NCBI GenBank assembly: GCA_933226995.1
Contig: CAKOFP010000172.1
Location: forward strand, 1-15,930
Length of the DNA: 15,930 nucleotides
From: Candidatus Nitrosopolaris rasttigaisensis
Lineage (GTDB): Archaea > Thermoproteota > Nitrososphaeria > Nitrososphaerales > Nitrososphaeraceae
Direction: 5' to 3'
The translations under genes were made by a program, and so were the position numbers. This document shows, one piece after another, positions 6,263 to 13,849 of this stretch (position 1 is the first letter of the stretch; the number at the start of each line of letters is the position of its first letter). Below the pieces are notes generated by a model. It saw nothing but the letters and a program-made list of their open reading frames with translations. It had not been told where the DNA came from and did no database searches.

Positions 6263-8113
6263 TTGAAGTATTACGTCGGCTGTTCAGGATGGAGTCAATA
6301 TCAAACATGGGTAAAGGACTTCTATCCTAATACACTAGATCCAGAAGGATATGTAGCATATTATTCTAGAAGTTTCGATTTTGTTGAGGTTTATTTGAAT
6401 AGTATTGATAGTAGGTTAACTTTTGAAAAGTGGGCAAGGCAAACTCCGGATAATTTTCGTTTTACACTAAGAATACCTCAAGCCATAGTTCAAGGTACTG
6501 ATACAGAAAGGCTTAGTCATTTCCTAGAACAAGACGTGGACCCTTTGGAAGAAAAGGTTCTTGCTCTGGTGATTCAGCCATCCACTACGATTAATTTAAA
6601 AGATGGTAGACAATGGCTCGACGAAGTCCTGCGGATTTGTGCCTTTTATGGGTATCAAGTTGTCATGGAATTTAATCACTATTCTTGGTTCCAGGATTTA
6701 ACATATCATATTTTAGAAAAGTATAACGCTGCATTGGCGTGGACTAAGAAGAGTCGACCAGTTGTAACCTCAGATTTTTTGTACCTCAGAATTAATGATA
6801 ACGAAGAAAGCGTGGTAAAGAAATGGATTCACAAAGTAAACGAAGAACAAGAGGAGACAAAAAAAGGAAAAGAACTTGAATACACAATTATCGTTGTTGA
6901 TAGACCTGCAACTGTGGATACGGTGTTAAAGCTATTGAATCTGCCTGAAAGAAAGAACTATGGTCAGAATTATTGGATTGGTAGAGTCATAACGTGTGTT
7001 GATTTGAATGCCTTCTATCCGTCCTGTGAAGAGCTCCGTGACCCATCACTAATAGGAAAACCACATGCTGCAATTATGACTGACCAACAAGAAGGAAATA
7101 ATATAACAAAAGGTGTAGTTGCATCATCCTCATATGAGGCTAGGAAGCTTGGCGTAAAGTCCGCCATGCCCCTTTCAATAGCTAGGGATTTATGTCCTAA
7201 TCTTATATTAAAACCAGTTGACATTCCATATTATCGCGAAGTTTCTGATAAAGTTATGAGTATGCTAGAAGAGTATGCAGATGTTCTAGAACAAACAAGT
7301 ATCGACGAAGCGTATTTGGATTGTACCAAAAAGGTAGTATCAAAATATAATCAGTATCATTATTCGAACATAGAACGCTATGCATTAGATATTAAGAAGA
7401 CAATTGAGGAGCAATGTAAACTTAGATCATCTATAGGAGTAGCACCAACTAAGTCGGCTGCAAAGATGGCATCTGATTTCCAAAAACCTGATGGATTAAC
7501 TATTTTCTACCCTAATCAACTACAAAAGTTTCTTGAAAACCTAGAAGTTGAAAGAGTATCCGGCATAGGTGCTAAAACCCAGCAAGTTTTGAAGGAAGAA
7601 ATGGGAATTCACACGATCGGTCAACTTGCAAAATATGATGTTCAAAATTTAATGGATAAGTTTGGCAAAAAGAATGGACTTTGGATGTGGCAAGTAGCGA
7701 ATGGTCAAGATGAAGACCCAGTTATACCTAGGGAAGATCATATTTCCCTTAGTACTGAGCGTACTCTTGAATCATTCACAAAGGATAAAAAAGTAATACT
7801 ACAATTCTTGTTACATGAATTAGTTGACGAGCTCTACGAAAGAGTATCTAGACATGAATATCAGTTTAAGACGATAGCTGTTAAGATCGTTAGGGCTGAT
7901 TTTTCAATTGAAACAAGAGAAACATCATATTCAAATTATCAGACAAGGAAAGAAAGTATAGCCTCTGTTATTGAAGGATTATTGGATAGGTTCTCATTTG
8001 ATGATAACACAGCAAAGATAAGAAAAGTAGGACTGAAAGTTTCAAAGTTGGTCCGTTTAGAAAACAGAAAACCATCAGCGTTAAAACAAAAAACATTGCT
8101 AGACTATTGTTGA
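6263..8113 (+). CDS. dinB: DUF72 (YecE-like) domain fused to Y-family DNA polymerase IV (DinB/Dpo4)
   Basis: This 616-residue two-domain protein has DUF72 features in residues 1-235: YVGCSGW (4-10), YYSRSFDFVEV (33-43), FEKWARQTPDNFRF (54-67) and MEFNHYSWF (135-143). Residues 241-616 are a complete translesion polymerase. VDLNAFY (246-252) supplies the metal ligand D247 and the steric-gate Y252, and TSIDEAYLD (345-353) supplies D348 and E349. A helix-hairpin-helix thumb is near VERVSGIGAKT (429-439), and the little-finger domain follows (about 495-600). The last eight residues, QKTLLDYC, match a PCNA-interacting (PIP) box except that the final aromatic is Cys. Typical DinB proteins have about 350-400 residues and no DUF72. 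The reading frame is continuous, with no start signal seen at the junction. The DUF72 function is not established as far as I know; the fusion hints at a DNA-repair link. The TTG start is chosen because DUF72 begins at once with K-Y-Y-V-G. Confidence 0.93.
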   Translation: MKYYVGCSGWSQYQTWVKDFYPNTLDPEGYVAYYSRSFDFVEVYLNSIDSRLTFEKWARQTPDNFRFTLRIPQAIVQGTDTERLSHFLEQDVDPLEEKVLALVIQPSTTINLKDGRQWLDEVLRICAFYGYQVVMEFNHYSWFQDLTYHILEKYNAALAWTKKSRPVVTSDFLYLRINDNEESVVKKWIHKVNEEQEETKKGKELEYTIIVVDRPATVDTVLKLLNLPERKNYGQNYWIGRVITCVDLNAFYPSCEELRDPSLIGKPHAAIMTDQQEGNNITKGVVASSSYEARKLGVKSAMPLSIARDLCPNLILKPVDIPYYREVSDKVMSMLEEYADVLEQTSIDEAYLDCTKKVVSKYNQYHYSNIERYALDIKKTIEEQCKLRSSIGVAPTKSAAKMASDFQKPDGLTIFYPNQLQKFLENLEVERVSGIGAKTQQVLKEEMGIHTIGQLAKYDVQNLMDKFGKKNGLWMWQVANGQDEDPVIPREDHISLSTERTLESFTKDKKVILQFLLHELVDELYERVSRHEYQFKTIAVKIVRADFSIETRETSYSNYQTRKESIASVIEGLLDRFSFDDNTAKIRKVGLKVSKLVRLENRKPSALKQKTLLDYC

Positions 8114-8165
8114 ATAGTGTATGTTTCAACGATATTGATATAAGACTCATCACGTAGACATGCTA

Positions 8166-8189
8166 TTTTTCCGGTCTTTGTTTGTTTTT
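8166..8189 (+). terminator. T-rich terminator after the dinB fusion
   Basis: A T5 run (8166-8170) and a TTTGTTTGTTTTT tract (8177-8189) lie 50-75 nt after the stop codon. Such oligo-T tracts are sufficient for archaeal termination. Confidence 0.35.
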
Positions 8190-8518
8190 CTAGTGTCGAC
8201 CAGGAGGCCTATAAGCATCTATGACATGAATTCTGGAAGGATGAACTCCGTGTCTCAGGAATTCTGAGCTGCTCTTAGTTGAAAATGGTTTGATACAATA
8301 CGAAGAAGGAAAGCGCACTTAAAGGACAACTGAGAAGGTATTACATATACAAAAATAAAATCGACAAAGTAGCTGCGATTGGATACATTAGCAAGAAATA
8401 CATTTCAAATAAAAATTATCGTATCAAGGTGCTCATTAATTACACGACAAATTATTATTTAGAATACTTGCAATTGTGCTTGCTTATTTTGATTGGCAGG
8501 CTCTAAAAGAATAGAAGA

Positions 8519-8534
8519 TCACATTTCAATGTGA
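8519..8534 (-). terminator. hairpin followed by T-rich DNA after the sirtuin gene
   Basis: TCACATT (8519-8525) and AATGTGA (8528-8534) pair over 7 bp with only 2 nt between. On the minus strand the stem lies 19 nt after the sirtuin stop and is followed by a T-rich stretch (8518-8505). The same element could instead be read as a palindromic protein-binding site. Confidence 0.35.
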
Positions 8535-8552
8535 ACAATGTTAACATATTTT

Positions 8553-9296
8553 TCAGTTAAGAGATTCAAAAATCGACAGTATTTTTGGTAATGCATCTAC
8601 TGCTGTCTTCCTTATGGAAAAATCCATTTCGTTACTAAGGGGGGTATTTTCTGGATTTACCTCAATTAACGTAGCTTTAATATTTTTAGCGTACAAAGGC
8701 AAAGTGTTGGCCGGAGACACTGCCAAGGAAGCGCCGACTATTATCATGGCATCACAACTCATAGAATGAATTATTGCTTGATTCCATACTTCTCGTTTTA
8801 TACCCTCACCAAACCATACAACATCAGGCCGTAAGTTACTTCCACATATCTTGCAACTGGGGGGACGATCAGGAAATTCATCCCGTATCTTACCTTTGAA
8901 ATCACATGTCGTACATTTCGTTGCGAAGATGTTTCCATGAAGCTCTATTACCTCTCTGCTTCCTGCACCGTGGTGTAGCCCATCTATGTTCTGAGTAAGA
9001 ACCCAGACTTGTCGATGGCTTTGCAGACTTGCGATGGCCATATGCCCAGGGTTTGGTTTCACAGCCATTATTTTCCTTCGTCTGTCATTATACCATCTCC
9101 ACACTAACCTTGGATCATCCCTGAAAGCCTGAGCCGAGGCAAGCTTCATTGGATCATACTTTTCCCACAAGCCATCGTTTCCCCTAAAAGTGCCAATTCC
9201 ACTTTCTTGAGATATCCCAGCGCCAGTTAGAAATACAATTTTCTCAGCTCTTTTCAGAGTATCTTTAAGAGTATCAATCACCGTATATTCCCTCAT
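8553..9296 (-). CDS. sir2: Sir2-family NAD-dependent protein deacylase (sirtuin)
   Basis: This 247-residue sirtuin has usual archaeal length. It removes acyl groups from lysines while consuming NAD and making nicotinamide and O-acyl-ADP-ribose. The signatures are GAGIS (25-29), TFRG (36-39), TQNIDGLH (101-108) and HG with the catalytic H120. A complete four-cysteine zinc site is present (C128, C131, C148, C151), as is GASLAVSPA (188-196). Y69 and R72 in WYNDRRR match the Tyr/Arg pair that lets class III sirtuins (SIRT5, CobB) remove succinyl or malonyl groups, so substrates may extend beyond acetyl-lysine. Known archaeal sirtuins act on Alba chromatin protein and on acyl-CoA synthetases; neither is encoded here. 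The ATG at 9296 is used, but a TATA-like box near 9309 would place transcription at about 9283, next to an in-frame GTG at 9281, so the true N-terminus may be five residues shorter. Confidence 0.95.
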   Translation of the reverse strand: MREYTVIDTLKDTLKRAEKIVFLTGAGISQESGIGTFRGNDGLWEKYDPMKLASAQAFRDDPRLVWRWYNDRRRKIMAVKPNPGHMAIASLQSHRQVWVLTQNIDGLHHGAGSREVIELHGNIFATKCTTCDFKGKIRDEFPDRPPSCKICGSNLRPDVVWFGEGIKREVWNQAIIHSMSCDAMIIVGASLAVSPANTLPLYAKNIKATLIEVNPENTPLSNEMDFSIRKTAVDALPKILSIFESLN

Positions 9297-9412
9297 GTCT
9301 GAAGTTATAAAAATTATTCAATGTAAGCAACTTCCTGTAAGTTCCGTAGGAACCATGATAACAGATCTTCAGACGATCCAAAACAGATAAATCAAATATA
9401 CTCTATGAAGGC
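9297..9412. promoter_or_regulatory. divergent promoter region, sirtuin and PQQ dehydrogenase
   Basis: This 116-bp spacer separates divergent genes and must hold both promoters. On the minus strand TTTATAA is centred near 9309. On the plus strand AAATATA (9394-9400) is the best box and would put a leaderless start at the GTG at 9422, while GATAAAT (9386-9392) would fit the ATG at 9413. A small inverted pair GTTCC-GTA-GGAAC (9341-9353) lies between and could be an operator. Confidence 0.35.
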
Positions 9413-10720
9413 ATGCTAGGTGTGTCCTATACACTAATCCGTGGCAAGAGGTTCACCTCTTTTTTCCTGATTTTCGTATCAGTAAACATTATACCAATTA
9501 GCTATGCCATCGATTCGGTTTATGGCCAGGCTTCATTTTCTGGAATGCAGCCGATCATCAATGACTCTAATCTAAAGGCAGAGTTAGTTTTCAAGGGACT
9601 TAAAAGTCCTACCAGTATGGTATTTTTAGGTCCAAATGATATTTTGGTTTTGGAAAAGGACCAAGGTACAGTCCAGAGAATTATAAACGGAAACATGCTT
9701 CCACAGCCGTTGCTTCAAGTCAACGTTGCTACCGATGGAGAAAGAGGTATGTTAGGAATTGCTATTACAAAAAATGTCACAAACGGAACACCATTTGTAT
9801 TTCTTTATTATACTGAAAGTAAACAAATGGCAAGTACCTCTTTAGGAAACCATGTCTATAGATATGAATTAGTAGATAACAAATTAATAAATCCTAAACT
9901 CATTCTAAACCTACCAGCTACTCCCGGTCCTTTTCATAATGGTGGGAAAGTTCTGATTGGTCCTGATAAGAATGTGTATGCCGTTATTGGTGATCTTCTT
10001 TTTCATAGAACACAAGCTCAAAATGTAGTTTCTGGAGGACCGCCTGACTTAACGAGTGGAATAATTAGAGGTACAGAAGATGGGAAGCCTGTACCAAATA
10101 ATCCCTTAGGAGATACTTATCCTCTAAATCTATACTATGCTTATGGCATACGGAACAGTTTTGGCATGGATTTTGATCCTGTAACAGGGAAATTATGGGA
10201 TACAGAAAATGGTCCAAACTATGGAGATGAAATAAATCTCGTTGAACCTGGCTTTAACGGTGGTTGGGCACGAGTACAAGGTATATGGTCTCCAAATGGG
10301 GCAATAGAGAGCGAGAATGCAGGAGCAATCAATCTTCATCCATCTAACCTCGTAGACTTTGAAGGAAAGGGAAAATACAGAGCTCCTGAATTTATATGGT
10401 TTCAAACAGTTGCTCCTACTGCACTCAAGTTTCTCAATTCTACAAAACTTGGAAAACAATATCAAAATGATATGTTTGTAGGAGATTATAACAATGGCAA
10501 TCTATATCATTTTAAACTAAATCAAAATAGAACAGGATTAGTTCTTAGTGCCACGCTAGCTAGTAAAATAGCACAAACACCACAGGATGCTAAACCAGTA
10601 ATATTTGGTAGTGGATTTGATGGTGGGATTACAGATTTACAAGTTGGACCAGATGGGTATCTATACGTTCTTACATTTGGCGGAGCAATATATAGAATAG
10701 TTCCTGCCACTTCGGGTTGA
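9413..10720 (+). CDS. PQQ-dependent sugar dehydrogenase family protein, secreted or membrane-anchored
   Basis: This 435-residue member of the glucose/sorbosone dehydrogenase family is a six-bladed beta-propeller. Enzymes of this family oxidise aldose sugars outside the cell with pyrroloquinoline quinone and pass electrons to a membrane acceptor. A basic start and a hydrophobic segment at about 14-33 form a signal or anchor. Family motifs include PTSMVFL (66-72), GERGMLGIA (109-117), FHNGGK (174-179) with H175 in the position of the catalytic base, YGIRNSFGMDFD (244-255), WDTENGPNYGDEINL (262-276) and FNGGW (281-285). The end GFDGGITDLQVGPDGYLYVL is a typical last blade. Propellers of this fold also occur with no proven PQQ, so the sugar substrate and cofactor are inferred from family only. 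No PQQ biosynthesis gene is in the window. The ATG at 9413 or the GTG at 9422 may be the start. Confidence 0.9.
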   Translation: MLGVSYTLIRGKRFTSFFLIFVSVNIIPISYAIDSVYGQASFSGMQPIINDSNLKAELVFKGLKSPTSMVFLGPNDILVLEKDQGTVQRIINGNMLPQPLLQVNVATDGERGMLGIAITKNVTNGTPFVFLYYTESKQMASTSLGNHVYRYELVDNKLINPKLILNLPATPGPFHNGGKVLIGPDKNVYAVIGDLLFHRTQAQNVVSGGPPDLTSGIIRGTEDGKPVPNNPLGDTYPLNLYYAYGIRNSFGMDFDPVTGKLWDTENGPNYGDEINLVEPGFNGGWARVQGIWSPNGAIESENAGAINLHPSNLVDFEGKGKYRAPEFIWFQTVAPTALKFLNSTKLGKQYQNDMFVGDYNNGNLYHFKLNQNRTGLVLSATLASKIAQTPQDAKPVIFGSGFDGGITDLQVGPDGYLYVLTFGGAIYRIVPATSG

Positions 10721-10751
10721 ATTGTTCATTTGATTGATCGGTCTGAACAAT
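10721..10751 (+). terminator. 8-bp hairpin directly after the PQQ dehydrogenase stop
   Basis: ATTGTTCA (10721-10728) begins right after the TGA and pairs exactly with TGAACAAT (10744-10751) across a 15-nt loop. No T-run follows, so it may stabilise the 3' end rather than terminate. Confidence 0.35.
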
Positions 10752-11088
10752 CCCTGAAGTTACAGCGTATAAAACACGGAGACAACGTAAATATTGGCAC
10801 AGACCCAGAGCTCACACCACTGTCCCGGCATATTTCTAAAATCAGGATTTTATCCCGCAGATGTATAGGTAAGTTCAGCTCGGAAAGAAGATAGTGTTGA
10901 TTAGGAGGCTGAATTTCTCTTACACTAAAGTCTTTTACATCCCATATCAGGTATTCGATCCGACTATATATCGCTATTGGGCCGCCCCATCTAATTACAG
11001 TGGTTATTTGAACCACTACATTTTGTGGAGCTTTTATACGTCAAGAAAAAATGGGAGTCATCCAAACGTGTAATGAATCGGCAATAGC
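10752..11088. other. gap between convergent genes
   Basis: No convincing gene is seen. A 96-codon minus-strand frame (10726-11016) covers most of the gap, but it overlaps the hairpin after the PQQ gene, is rich in Ile, Arg, Ser and Cys without domain-like pattern, and matches no family I know. The right end carries the terminator of the minus-strand NADH dehydrogenase gene. Confidence 0.4.
11046..11051 (-). terminator. T6 terminator of the NADH dehydrogenase gene
   Basis: Six A on the plus strand are six T on the minus strand, about 38 nt after the stop codon at 11089. This fits oligo-T termination of the minus-strand cluster. Confidence 0.4.
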
Positions 11089-13098
11089 TTATCTGAGGAT
11101 CTCTGTGCTAGCTTTTACGGAATCTTCCTCCGTGAATGTCTTAAGTCTAGTTACGTCTCTTTTAAAGAATAGATCTATGATCCAGTCCACCGTTACTCTT
11201 AACTTCTTTTCCGTTGTTGGAAGATTTCCTAAATAGTATAAGCGCCAAAGCCACCAAGCTGTAAATCCATGTACTTTATGTCCAAGCAAAATTCCAACAC
11301 CATTCCTCTTTCCAATCAGTGCCATCACTCCCTTTGTTTTGTAATCAAAGATTATCTTCCTATCACCAGGCTTACCATTAATCGCAAAAATTATGTTTTT
11401 TGTAGCTACCTTTGCCTGTCTTAAAGCATGTTGTGCTGTCGGTGGATAAGGACTTCCTGTGTGTGGATCCGTAACACATGCGCAGTCACCAACCACGAAA
11501 GCACTATTCTCATATCCATCAATTTCTAGATACTTATTAGCCACTATTCTGCCAGACTTGTCATGATCACATGGAAGACTTCCGATAAGCTTATCAGGCA
11601 ATACTCCGCCAGCCCAGATCAAAGTATTGCATGATATCAAACTATCGTTGTTTAATTTCACCATATCTTGCGTGGCTCCTATAAGACGAGTATTCAACAT
11701 TACTTCTACACCATTCTTTCTCAGTTGTTGTAACGCAAATTGAGCTAGATCCTCCGTTACTTCTGGCAAAATTCTATCACCAGAATTAACAAGTATTACT
11801 CGAGCATCTATCCGATCGAGGTTGTGATAAAAGTGATCGATCGATTCACGCACAAAATCATTTAATTCTCCAGCAGCTTCAACCCCAGAAAAGCCTCCGC
11901 CAACTATCACAAATGTCATCAAACTTTTTCTTAGCTTTATGTCTTCGTGTTCAATATCGGCTTGTTCTAACATACTTATGATATGATTTCGGAGCACTAT
12001 TGCATCACCAATGCTTTTTATAGTGAGGGCATTATTTGCTGCTTCAGTCATGCCAAAGAAATTTGTCTTGCCACCGAGCGCCAAAACAAGGTAATCATAT
12101 TCTAATGTGTGACTGCGAGTCTGCTTTCCAATTGCATGAGCTATAACAACATGTTTATTCTTCAAATCTATTGCGTCTACATCAGCTTCATAAAACTTCG
12201 CTCGGTTGCAAAAAGTTCTGACAGGTGTTAGTATATGTCTTGTCTCTATCATGCCAGACGATACTTCTGGAAGCATTGGTGTAAACAGAAAGAAATTATC
12301 TCTGCTTACCAATGTTATATCAACATCGACATCATCTTGAAAGGCCTTCTGAAGTTGTCTCAGAACTTCTATCCCCCCAAACCCGCCACCCAAAATTAAT
12401 ATACGTTTTAACTGGATTGGAGTTGTCCCATGAACAAGTTGTATGTGTTTTTGCAATGAATCTATTCTAGAAAATGAAATATCACATTTTGCACATCTAA
12501 ATCTGCTACCGAATCGTATCGATATAGATGATGAGACTCCTCCTAGAACGGTGCCAAAGACAAGATGAATTAATAACCAAACAATCATAACAACTATAAA
12601 GTTATTTGCATATTGATACTGTGGTGTTGTTGTTGTTATTGGTGTTGCTGCATATTCTTTACTTTGAGAAGTTGTAGTAACTTTCATCGCATCGATTGTG
12701 CGGGAAATCTCTGGGGCCAAAATAAATTGGTAAACGGGTATAAAGAAAACAACAAAGACGATGGAGCCAGCCAAAAGTCCGTACAAGATACCATTTGATA
12801 GCTTGCTAATATTCAGAATACCAGTTTTGTATAGGAACACCCCCACTGCAATTCCAATTGATATTGCAGTAATCAAATGAATTGATATCCCAGTAATAAT
12901 GGAAGAAGATGAATAAACTCCAAGAACGTGTCCAAAAGCCATCCAAGTAAGATAATATGGTAAGCCCAATCCTGTGTAAAGGAGTGTAATCGGAACAACC
13001 ATCGTTATTGCTCCCAATATTGCCCCTATAACAACGAAAAATACTTCTCTTCTAAGAGAAAAATCAACTCTAAATATAGCTTGAGAATTTCGTGTCAT
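11089..13098 (-). CDS. membrane domain + C2H2 zinc finger + type II NADH dehydrogenase (NDH-2-like)
   Basis: This is a 669-residue fusion. Residues 18-190 form a membrane domain of about four or five helices (about 18-42, 47-63, 66-92, 103-128, 166-190) with intramembrane H57 and H74; I do not recognise it. Residues 202-223 are a canonical C2H2 zinc finger (C202-X2-C205-X12-H218-X4-H223). Residues 232-669 are a complete flavin-dependent NADH dehydrogenase of the NDH-2/sulfide:quinone reductase superfamily: LGGGFGG (236-242) binds FAD, VGGGFSGVEAAGE (399-411) binds NAD(P)H, VVGDCA (535-540) is the second FAD motif and TAQHALRQA (554-562) sits at the quinone-site position. NDH-2 passes electrons from NADH to quinone without pumping protons. 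Ordinary members have about 400-450 residues and bind the membrane by C-terminal amphipathic helices, so the extra 230 residues are unusual. The gene starts 15 bp after the truncated dehydrogenase gene and is probably co-transcribed. Confidence 0.92.
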   Translation of the reverse strand: MTRNSQAIFRVDFSLRREVFFVVIGAILGAITMVVPITLLYTGLGLPYYLTWMAFGHVLGVYSSSSIITGISIHLITAISIGIAVGVFLYKTGILNISKLSNGILYGLLAGSIVFVVFFIPVYQFILAPEISRTIDAMKVTTTSQSKEYAATPITTTTPQYQYANNFIVVMIVWLLIHLVFGTVLGGVSSSISIRFGSRFRCAKCDISFSRIDSLQKHIQLVHGTTPIQLKRILILGGGFGGIEVLRQLQKAFQDDVDVDITLVSRDNFFLFTPMLPEVSSGMIETRHILTPVRTFCNRAKFYEADVDAIDLKNKHVVIAHAIGKQTRSHTLEYDYLVLALGGKTNFFGMTEAANNALTIKSIGDAIVLRNHIISMLEQADIEHEDIKLRKSLMTFVIVGGGFSGVEAAGELNDFVRESIDHFYHNLDRIDARVILVNSGDRILPEVTEDLAQFALQQLRKNGVEVMLNTRLIGATQDMVKLNNDSLISCNTLIWAGGVLPDKLIGSLPCDHDKSGRIVANKYLEIDGYENSAFVVGDCACVTDPHTGSPYPPTAQHALRQAKVATKNIIFAINGKPGDRKIIFDYKTKGVMALIGKRNGVGILLGHKVHGFTAWWLWRLYYLGNLPTTEKKLRVTVDWIIDLFFKRDVTRLKTFTEEDSVKASTEILR

Positions 13099-13113
13099 TT
13101 CAATTGCCTATAC

Positions 13114-13782
13114 TTAGATTGCTGTCCTAATTTTAGTTATCTCAGCAAGTTCAATATTGGATGCTGAATGCCTAGGAATTCCCAAGCTATTGTATGAAAA
13201 TGGTGTGATATCAAAATAAATTTCTTCTTCTGTCACACCATAGTATTGCATACCTGCTTTAAGACAACAATCACCTACACCCCCGATAACATGTAGCTGA
13301 TTCACACCCTGTTCTTTTTCATCTAAGGAGTACCATCTGTGAGCAGAGTGAACAACATGGAATCTATGATTGAGTATTTCAAATACTTTCTTTGATGTTC
13401 CTTTTGGAATAATACTTTCTATTGAACCAAGGGCACATTCTTTTTTTGCCTCATTTGAAATTTTATTTACTGTAGATAGTAATCCCTCTATCTGGGGTGG
13501 AAAGATATTATCAGGTTGATTTGTAGATACACTGATTATAAATACATTAAAGTCCTCACTAACGAAATCAACTGCATGTTTTATTTCAGCTATTTTTTCT
13601 GCCCGATCTATAGCCTCGGTCTTAATATCATATCCATACACGTCAAACCCACTTTCTTTTACATATTTAATGACAGTCAATCCCAACTTTCCCAATCCAA
13701 TTACCAATATCTTAGTGAAGCGAGATAGCATGTCTTGGTATTGTTGATTGCATCGATTTTGATTTTGATCTGTAGCAGACAT
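13114..13782 (-). CDS. truncated NDP-sugar dehydrogenase-like protein (N-terminal NAD domain only)
   Basis: This 222-residue protein resembles the N-terminal half of UDP-glucose/UDP-ManNAc dehydrogenases (UDPGDH/WecC type), which oxidise nucleotide sugars to uronic acids with NAD. IGLGKLG (28-34) is the NAD glycine motif and D52 at the end of the second strand favours NAD. SIESIIPKGTSKKVFE (120-135) corresponds to the conserved E-S-x-x-P-x-G-T element. HVIGGVGDCC (164-173) precedes the C-terminal part, and IELAEITKI (210-218) matches the start of the linking helix. The protein stops four residues after that, where full enzymes of about 400 residues continue with the catalytic Cys and sugar-binding domains. 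Those parts are absent in all frames, because the NADH dehydrogenase gene begins 15 bp later. It may be a decayed gene or a reduced NAD-binding protein. The ATG at 13782 is the only good start. Confidence 0.7.
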   Translation of the reverse strand: MSATDQNQNRCNQQYQDMLSRFTKILVIGLGKLGLTVIKYVKESGFDVYGYDIKTEAIDRAEKIAEIKHAVDFVSEDFNVFIISVSTNQPDNIFPPQIEGLLSTVNKISNEAKKECALGSIESIIPKGTSKKVFEILNHRFHVVHSAHRWYSLDEKEQGVNQLHVIGGVGDCCLKAGMQYYGVTEEEIYFDITPFSYNSLGIPRHSASNIELAEITKIRTAI

Positions 13783-13815
13783 GAGTTTCGAACCACAAAA
13801 ATTATGGGAGACGCG

Positions 13816-13833
13816 TAGACGAAAAATCGTCTA
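13816..13833 (-). terminator. 7-bp hairpin and T-rich tail after the secreted protein gene
   Basis: TAGACGA (13816-13822) and TCGTCTA (13827-13833) pair exactly around four A. On the minus strand it lies 16 nt after the stop at 13850 and is followed, 14 nt later, by a T5 run. It may end the upstream transcript, making the downstream pair a separate unit, or partly attenuate read-through. Confidence 0.45.
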
Positions 13834-13849
13834 TCTTCTCAAAGGTGCC

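Larger units (their letters stand above)
8114..8552. other. gap between convergent dinB-fusion and sirtuin genes
   Basis: No gene is seen in these 440 bases. The gap holds T-rich terminator-like DNA for the plus-strand gene (8166-8189) and a hairpin for the minus-strand gene (8519-8534), with a 10-bp palindrome ATGTTAACAT at 8538-8547. The middle is AT-rich without recognisable structure. Confidence 0.4.

Noticed and set aside
6015..6308. 97-codon minus-strand frame
   Set aside because: It overlaps the start of the DUF72-dinB gene and its TATA boxes, and shows no domain pattern.
10726..11016. 96-codon minus-strand frame filling the gap after the PQQ dehydrogenase gene
   Set aside because: It overlaps the hairpin directly after the PQQ gene stop and has no recognisable domain. 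It was kept only as a note because the gap is otherwise empty.
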